A stretch of 64,000 nt of DNA from Novosphingobium sp. (GTDB lineage Bacteria; Pseudomonadota; Alphaproteobacteria; Sphingomonadales; Sphingomonadaceae), in contig NZ_JBCNLP010000001.1 in assembly GCF_039595395.1 (NCBI RefSeq), positions 1,488,001 through 1,552,000 on the forward strand, given 5' to 3'. Positions 58,886-64,000 of this stretch are shown one piece after another. Under the pieces are notes generated by a model, which saw only the letters and a list, made by a program, of their open reading frames with translations, made no database searches and was not told where the DNA came from. Each line of letters starts with the position of its first letter. Positions within the stretch are counted from its first letter, which is position 1. The position numbers and the translations under genes are program-made.

Positions 58886-59773
58886 TCAGTCAGAGGAGCA
58901 AAGTTCCTCCAGCCTGGGCACCAGCGCCAGTAGGGCGGGATTGTCGGCATCGCGGGTCCAGGCGGCGTGGAGTTCCACCACCGGCTCGGCCTCCTCCATC
59001 TCGGAGAAGACCACGCCATCGGGATGCAGGCGGCGAGAGCTTTCGGGCACCAGCGCATAGCCATGGCCCGCGCCCACCAGCATCAGGATCGTGTGGATTT
59101 GCGCCAGATATTGCACATGGCGCGGCTCGGCCCTTGCGCCGGTGAACAGGCCCACCAGCAGATCGTGGAAATAGCGCGCCTTGTCGGGCGCATACATGAT
59201 GAAGGGCAGATTGTCGAAATCGGCGAGGCGGCGGGGGCGGTCGGCCTCGGGCACGCTGGCGGGGGAGCAGACGATAAAGCGCTCACGCAGCACCGGCAGC
59301 GATTGCAGATCGGGGTGGCGCACGGGCGGGCGCAGGAAGCCCAGGTCGATGCGCCCGGCCAGCAGGCTGTCAAGCTGCTCGCCCGAGACCATTTCCTTCA
59401 GCACAAAGCGCACATCGGGCGCTGCCTGCTGGGCATTGGCGATAAAGCGCGGCAGGAAGCTGTAGCCCGAAGCGGCGGTGAAGCCCAGGCTGACCAGCCC
59501 CTGCTTGCCCTCCGCGGCGGCGCGGGCGGTGGCGATGGCGCTGTCGGCCAGATGGACCACGCGGCGCGCTTCGGGCAGAAAGGCCATGCCCGCCGCCGTC
59601 AGCTTCACCGAACGGCTGGAGCGGTGGAACAGCTCCACCTTCATGATCCGCTCCAGCACCTGAATATGGCGCGAGAGCGGCGGCTGGGTCATGTTGAGCC
59701 GCTGCGAGGCGCGCCCGAAATGCAATTCTTCCGCCACTGCCACAAAGCAGCGGAGCTGGATCAGTTCAAACAC
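58886..59773 (-). CDS. LysR-family transcriptional regulator
   Basis: 295 residues from a GTG at 59773, which has GGAAGGGG at the right distance and gives the standard LysR start (FELIQLRCFVAVAEELHFGRASQRLNMTQPPLSRHIQVLERIMKVELFHRS). The effector domain includes LVSLGFTAASGYSFLP and RIDLGFLRPPV. It belongs to the CatR/BenM-like branch by its HFGRAS and QPPLSRHI motifs. It lies between a mannonate dehydratase-like gene and a sugar-acid dehydratase, all on the minus strand, and is a candidate regulator of the aldarate genes. No clear operator was identified beside it. Confidence 0.92.
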   Translation of the reverse strand: MFELIQLRCFVAVAEELHFGRASQRLNMTQPPLSRHIQVLERIMKVELFHRSSRSVKLTAAGMAFLPEARRVVHLADSAIATARAAAEGKQGLVSLGFTAASGYSFLPRFIANAQQAAPDVRFVLKEMVSGEQLDSLLAGRIDLGFLRPPVRHPDLQSLPVLRERFIVCSPASVPEADRPRRLADFDNLPFIMYAPDKARYFHDLLVGLFTGARAEPRHVQYLAQIHTILMLVGAGHGYALVPESSRRLHPDGVVFSEMEEAEPVVELHAAWTRDADNPALLALVPRLEELCSSD

Positions 59774-59872
59774 ATGCGCCCCTTCCTCACCCTTTGGAAC
59801 ACCATCGGCCAAGCGCGGGCAGGATACAAGCCTTTCGGATGGTATTGCCGGTATGGGGAAGGGGCATATGTC

Positions 59873-61147
59873 TCAATATCTGGGCTGTTTGCCGGAAAAA
59901 TCGGGATCGTATTTGCGCATCTGGCCCAGATCGTCGCGGGTGCGGATGGAGATGCGGTTGAAAGTGGCATGGGCGCGGGCGAGCCTTGCGCGGTCCAGTT
60001 CCACGCCAAGGCCCGGCGTATCGCCGACACGCACGCAGCCGCCGCTGATTGCCACCTTGCCGCCCACCACGACCTCATCGGCATCCTCAACCCATGGATA
60101 ATGCGTGTCGCAGGCATAGGAGAGGTTGGGTGTGGCGGCGGCCAGATGCGCCATGGCCATCAGGCTGATCCCCAGATGCGAGTTGGAATGCATCGACAGG
60201 CCCAGATTGAAGGTGTTGCACATCGTTGCCAGATGCTGCGTGGCGCGCAGCCCGCCCCAATAATGGTGGTCGGACAGGACGATCTGCACCGAATTGCGTT
60301 TGATGCTCTCACGGAAGCCGTCGAAGCTGATGACCACCATATTGGTCGCCAGCGGCAGGCCGGTTTCGCGATGAAGCTGCGCCATGCCGTCCAGCCCGGC
60401 CACTGGGTCTTCGTAATATTCGATCAGCGGCCCCAGCTTTTGCGCGGCATCCAGCGCGGTTTGCATCGACCAGGCGCCATTGGGGTCGATGCGCAGCGGC
60501 AAGCCGGGGAAGGCTTTGGACAGGGCTTCGATGCTGGCGATTTCCACCTCGGGGGGCAGGGTGCCTGCTTTCAGCTTGATCGAGCCGAAGCCATACATGT
60601 CGATCATGCGTTTGGCCTGCGCCACGATTTGCTCGGGGGTGATGGCTTCGCCCCACTCGTCGGGGGCTTCTTCTGGCTCGATGTGGCGTTCGTATTTGAA
60701 GAAGAGATAGGCGCTGAAGGGCACCTCGCGCCGCACCGCGCCGCCCAGCAGGGCATGCAAAGGCAGGCCTGCGGCCTTGGCCTGCAGGTCCAGAAACGCC
60801 ACTTCGAAAGCGGAAAAGCAATTGGCCAGCAAGCGCGAGGGTTGCGAGCCCGGCGCCAGCTCCGCCCCGGCTTTCGCGGCGGGCAGCTTGGCCAGTTCTT
60901 CCTTGATAACGCGCTCCAGCCCATTGAGATCGTGGATCTCCAGCCCCGCCAGCGCCGGGGCAATGGCCGTCAGCGCCGCCAGCACGGGTGCATCGCCATA
61001 GCTTTCGCCAAGGCCCAGCAACTCTCCGGCTTCGACCTCGATGATTGAGCGCAGCGCATAAGGCTCATGAATGCCCGCAGCATTCAGCAAGGGCGGGTCG
61101 CGAAAGGCGATGGGCGTCACGCGGACACCGGTGATCTTGATGGTCAT
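59873..61147 (-). CDS. enolase-superfamily sugar-acid dehydratase, glucarate-dehydratase-like
   Basis: 424 residues, ATG at 61147 with GGGAGAG upstream. Motifs: IKITGVRVTPIAFRDPPLLNAAGIHEPYALRSIIEVE, KxK lysines in SIKLKAGTLPPEVE (about residue 205), LRIDPNGAWSM, YYEDPVAGLDGMAQ, ATNMVVISFDGF, and the His region LSMHSNSHLGISLMAMAHLAAA. The arrangement follows the glucarate dehydratase subgroup (SNSHLGIS), but it is clearly different from GudD at 56017, so a distinct aldarate or related acid is likely. It is divergent from the galactarate/talarate dehydratase gene, with about 165 bases between starts. Confidence 0.87.
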   Translation of the reverse strand: MTIKITGVRVTPIAFRDPPLLNAAGIHEPYALRSIIEVEAGELLGLGESYGDAPVLAALTAIAPALAGLEIHDLNGLERVIKEELAKLPAAKAGAELAPGSQPSRLLANCFSAFEVAFLDLQAKAAGLPLHALLGGAVRREVPFSAYLFFKYERHIEPEEAPDEWGEAITPEQIVAQAKRMIDMYGFGSIKLKAGTLPPEVEIASIEALSKAFPGLPLRIDPNGAWSMQTALDAAQKLGPLIEYYEDPVAGLDGMAQLHRETGLPLATNMVVISFDGFRESIKRNSVQIVLSDHHYWGGLRATQHLATMCNTFNLGLSMHSNSHLGISLMAMAHLAAATPNLSYACDTHYPWVEDADEVVVGGKVAISGGCVRVGDTPGLGVELDRARLARAHATFNRISIRTRDDLGQMRKYDPDFSGKQPRY

Positions 61148-61311
61148 GGTCTGGGCTCTCCCCCGTATGGCTTTGATCGGGGCATGGATCGGCGGGCCGC
61201 GCAAGACCAATGCCCATCCACTATCGACCGATGCCGCCTTGGGCGTTGATCCCTTTTGCCGCCCCCCGCATTGGTGCAGCCGACAAAGTCAGAATCGAGA
61301 CGAGGATCAGC

Positions 61312-62460
61312 ATGCCCAACGATCGTATCTCCGCCATCACGCTCAGCCTGGCGTGGGTGCCGCTGGCCACGCCGATTTCCGATGCCAAGGTGCTCACCGG
61401 GCGCCAGAAGCCTTTGACCCGCGTGGCGATGCTGTTCGCTGAGATCGAAACGGAAGAGGGTCATTCTGGCCTCGGCTTCTCCTATTCCAAGCGCGCGGGC
61501 GGCCCCGGCATGTATGCCCATGCCCGCGAGGTGGCCGACAGCATCATTGGCGAGAACCCCGCCGACATCGGCCGCATCTGGAACAAGCTGGTCTGGGCTG
61601 GCGCTTCCGTTGGCCGTTCGGGGTTGTCGACGCAGGCCATTGCCGCCATTGATATCGCGCTGTGGGATCTGAAGGCCAAGCGCGCCGGCCTGCCTCTGGG
61701 CCGCCTGCTGGGGGCCTGGCGCGATGGCGTGCCCAGCTACAACACCTCGGGCGGCTTTCTGTCCTCGCCGCTCGAAGAGGTGCTGGAGAATGTCGAAAAG
61801 AGCATCGAGAGCGGCATTGGCGGCATCAAGATCAAGGTCGGCCACCCCGATCCCAAGGTCGATCTGACGCGTCTGGATGCGGTGGCCAAGCAGATCAATG
61901 GCCGCGTGGCGCTAATGGTCGACGCCAATCAGCAGTGGGACCGTCCCACCGCCCTGCGCATGAGCCGCGCCATGGAGCAATATGGTCTGGTCTGGATCGA
62001 GGAGCCTCTCGACGCCTATGATATCGAGGGCCATGCCGCGCTGGCTGCCGCCATCGACACGCCGATCGCCTCGGGCGAGATGCTGGTCTCCGCGCCTGAA
62101 CATTTCGCGATGATCGACGCGCGCGCCGTGGACTTTATCCAGCCTGACGCCGCGCGCGTGGGCGGCATCACCCAGTTCCAGCGCGTGACGGCGCGGGCCG
62201 AGCAGGCCGGGCTGATGATGGCGCCGCATTTCGCCATGGAAATCCATGTCCATGTCTCGGCGGCCTATCCGCACAACGCCTGGGTCGAGCATTTCGACTG
62301 GCTCGACCCGCTGTTCAACGAGCGGCAGATTCTCGACAAGGGCCTGATGATGCTCTCGGAGCGCCCCGGTCTGGGCGTTACCCTGTCCGATCAGGCCCGC
62401 GCCTGGACCGAGGCCTCGTGCCGCGTCGATGCCAGGGGCTGCGTCGACCACACTCATTGA
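61312..62460 (+). CDS. galactarate / L-talarate dehydratase (enolase superfamily)
   Basis: 382 residues; ATG at 61312 with AGGA upstream. The N-terminal capping domain reads ATPISDAKVLTGRQKPLTRVAMLFAEIETEEGHSGLGFSYSKRAGGPGMYAHAREVA, which strongly resembles characterised L-talarate/galactarate dehydratases. Barrel motifs: KxK in GGIKIKVGHP (about residue 175), MVDANQQWD, WIEEPLDAYDIEGHAAL, ASGEMLVSAPEHF and the catalytic His in APHFAMEIHVHVSAAYPH. It would dehydrate meso-galactarate, the oxidation product of galacturonate, to 5-keto-4-deoxyglucarate for KdgD. This makes it the direct link between pectin breakdown and the aldarate genes. Confidence 0.9.
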   Translation: MPNDRISAITLSLAWVPLATPISDAKVLTGRQKPLTRVAMLFAEIETEEGHSGLGFSYSKRAGGPGMYAHAREVADSIIGENPADIGRIWNKLVWAGASVGRSGLSTQAIAAIDIALWDLKAKRAGLPLGRLLGAWRDGVPSYNTSGGFLSSPLEEVLENVEKSIESGIGGIKIKVGHPDPKVDLTRLDAVAKQINGRVALMVDANQQWDRPTALRMSRAMEQYGLVWIEEPLDAYDIEGHAALAAAIDTPIASGEMLVSAPEHFAMIDARAVDFIQPDAARVGGITQFQRVTARAEQAGLMMAPHFAMEIHVHVSAAYPHNAWVEHFDWLDPLFNERQILDKGLMMLSERPGLGVTLSDQARAWTEASCRVDARGCVDHTH

Positions 62461-62470
62461 TCGAGAGGAT

Positions 62471-62498
62471 CGGGAGGGCCGGAATGCCGGTCCTCCCG
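62471..62498. other. hairpin downstream of the galactarate dehydratase gene
   Basis: CGGGAGGGCCGG, AATG loop, CCGGTCCTCCCG: a 12-base stem with one G-T pair 10 bases past the stop, without a T run. Possible transcript end stabiliser. Confidence 0.5.
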
Positions 62499-62678
62499 GC
62501 AGCATGCGCGTTCAAAAGATCCATAAAGCAAGTTTTGACACCGGTGGCATCAATACCGGCTGCGAATAGGTCAATCGCCGCTGGGCATTGGACGGGGCCA
62601 GCCGAATGACCGACACCGGATGGTGAAAGAAGTGCCGAAGAACACCCCGCAGCGGGAACGGCTCTTGGGAGGGAAGAT

Positions 62679-64000
62679 ATGGCTTACACATTCAAGCGAC
62701 TGCGGCTTGCCGCTCTGGCCACCACCGGTATGACGATGCTGGCCGTGACAACCTCGGCGGCACAGGCCCAGGATCAGGCCGCTGCGCCCGCCGCCGACAC
62801 GCCGGCCGCCGAAGCGCCCCATGCCGTCAGCGACAAGGACATCATCGTCACCGGCTCGCGCGTGAAGCGCGACGGCTATGACGCGCCCACGCCGCTGACC
62901 GTGGTGAGTGCCGATGCCATCAACAAGGCCGCGCCCGCCAATCTGGCCGATTACGTCAACCAGATGCCTCAGCTCACGCCCAGTCAGACCTCGCGCACGG
63001 GCAATGGCAACACCTCGACCGGCGTTAACGGGTTGAACTTGCTCGATTTGCGCGGGCTTGGCCCCAACCGCACGCTGGTGCTGGTGGACAATCAGCGCGT
63101 CGCGCCCTCCACCCAGACCGGCGCGGTGGACGTCAACAACATCCCCACCGCGCTGATCAAGCGCGTCGATATCGTGACCGGCGGCGCCTCGGCGGCCTAT
63201 GGTTCGGACGCGGTTGCGGGCGTGGTCAACTTCATCATCGATCGCACCTTCACCGGCATCAAGGGCAACATCAACGGCGGCGTCACCCAGAGCGGCGACA
63301 ACAAGAGCTATGACGCCAGCATCGCCGCGGGCAAGAGCTTCGCGGGCGGCAAGGGTCATGTCCTCTTCAGCTATGAGCATGAGCATCAGGACGGCGTCGA
63401 TGCGCTGAACCGTCCCTGGTACACCGCGACCTATCTGGTGCCCAATCCGGCCTATGTGGCGGGCAATGGCAAGCCGCGCCAGATCGTGGCCTCGAACGTG
63501 AATTACAACAATGTCTCGCAGGGCGGCGTGATCACCAACACGGCGCTGAAGGGCACGAATTTCCTCGCGGGCGGGGCGGTGTCGCCCTTCCAGTATGGCA
63601 CCATCGCGGGCAATTTCATGCTGGGCGGCAACACCTGGAACGAGGGCAACACCATCGCCCTGTCGCCGCGCATCGACCGTGACAACGCCTGGGGCCGCCT
63701 GAGCTATGAGGTGGCGGACAACATCACCGCCTCGCTGGAAGGCTCCTATGGTTCCAGCGGTGCGCGCAACAGCGCCGCCTATCAGCGCTATGCGGGCAAT
63801 CTGACCATGTCGGCCAGCAATGCCTTCCTGCCTGCCGCCGTGCGCCAGCAGGCTGCGGCCGCCGGGGTCACTTCCTTTGGCTATGGCTATTCGACCTATG
63901 ATCTGGGGCGCCCGGTCAGCGATATTTCGCGCACCAATTACCGCATCGTCGGCTCGCTGGAAGGCAAGTTCGGCAGCAACTGGACGTGGAACGCCTATTA
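62679..64000 (+). CDS. TonB-dependent receptor, N-terminal part (runs off the window)
   Basis: An open frame from the ATG at 62679 to the right edge (about 440 codons, no stop). GGGAGGGAAG precedes the ATG. Signal peptide LRLAALATTGMTMLAVTTSAAQAQ; plug DIIVTGSRVKRDGYDAPTPLTVVSADAINKAAPANLADYVNQMPQ, LDLRGLGPNRTLVLVDNQRV, and IPTALIKRVDIVTGGASAAYGSDAVAGVVNFIID, which are typical of TonB receptors. This subfamily differs from the carbohydrate-type receptors at 13201 and 36194 and from that at 41667. It follows the galactarate dehydratase gene by 218 bases on the same strand. Substrate unknown. Confidence 0.92.
   Translation, partial: MAYTFKRLRLAALATTGMTMLAVTTSAAQAQDQAAAPAADTPAAEAPHAVSDKDIIVTGSRVKRDGYDAPTPLTVVSADAINKAAPANLADYVNQMPQLTPSQTSRTGNGNTSTGVNGLNLLDLRGLGPNRTLVLVDNQRVAPSTQTGAVDVNNIPTALIKRVDIVTGGASAAYGSDAVAGVVNFIIDRTFTGIKGNINGGVTQSGDNKSYDASIAAGKSFAGGKGHVLFSYEHEHQDGVDALNRPWYTATYLVPNPAYVAGNGKPRQIVASNVNYNNVSQGGVITNTALKGTNFLAGGAVSPFQYGTIAGNFMLGGNTWNEGNTIALSPRIDRDNAWGRLSYEVADNITASLEGSYGSSGARNSAAYQRYAGNLTMSASNAFLPAAVRQQAAAAGVTSFGYGYSTYDLGRPVSDISRTNYRIVGSLEGKFGSNWTWNAY

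Overview
The window is high-GC DNA (mid-60s % G+C by eye) from an alphaproteobacterium of the Sphingomonadaceae, most like Novosphingobium or Sphingobium. The evidence is the abundance of SusD-less TonB-dependent receptors of the Caulobacter/Xanthomonas carbohydrate type, many Tat-exported hydrolases, and gene families typical of that group. This assignment is inference from gene content; no rRNA or tRNA is present. All genes sit in ordinary dense coding DNA. I see no insertion sequence, phage or CRISPR array.

Layout. (1) 1-4417: the 3' part of a Wadjet/MksFEB-like SMC operon (JetA C-terminus, JetB, JetC), cut by the left edge; no JetD nuclease gene follows. (2) 4493-7738: a Tat-exported FAD oxidoreductase of the D-amino-acid oxidase family whose two halves appear circularly permuted, a coupled periplasmic cytochrome c, and a membrane diguanylate cyclase. 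(3) 7742-13000: a GH28 exo-polygalacturonase, mmsB/mmsA-type genes and an IclR regulator. (4) 13201-39010: a large pectin and rhamnogalacturonan-I utilisation region with two TonB receptors, two CE12 acetylesterases, GH51, a second GH28, GH35, PL22, a GPH-type symporter, GH105, a GDSL hydrolase, a PL26-like exolyase and a DUF6250 protein. It is interrupted at 27.5-30.2 kb by a PHB-depolymerase-like esterase, an ogt gene and two small genes, bounded by REP-like palindromes. (5) 39441-53443: GH1 glucosidase, esterase, TonB receptor, then a five-gene aromatic-type catabolic operon (FAH hydrolase, type I extradiol dioxygenase, DUF336 protein, flavin hydroxylase, amidohydrolase), a LysR regulator and a GH106 rhamnosidase. 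(6) 53560-62460: two small genes, then kdgD-gudD, a Tat-exported mannonate dehydratase-like protein, a LysR regulator and two divergent enolase-superfamily sugar-acid dehydratases. (7) 62679 to the right edge: the start of a fourth TonB receptor.

How it works together (inference). Pectic oligomers enter through TonB receptors. Extracellular and periplasmic esterases, lyases and glycosidases trim them, and a GPH-type symporter imports the products. Galacturonate-derived aldaric acids go through galactarate/glucarate dehydratases and KdgD to 2-oxoglutarate semialdehyde. The uronate dehydrogenase is not in the window. Region 5 reads as a separate module that could deglycosylate plant phenolic glycosides (GH106, GH1) and cleave the aglycone ring.

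Regulatory DNA is unusually visible. There is a 41-bp inverted repeat before the GH28 gene and recurring AATGTGAAA-type sites around the IclR gene and other pectin promoters. A second motif (GATGTATCA) is shared by two rhamnogalacturonan promoters, and two CATAGG-N5-CCTATG palindromes flank the LysR/GH106 unit. Two complete copies of a MITE/REPIN-like element lie at 54780-54948 and 57366-57593.
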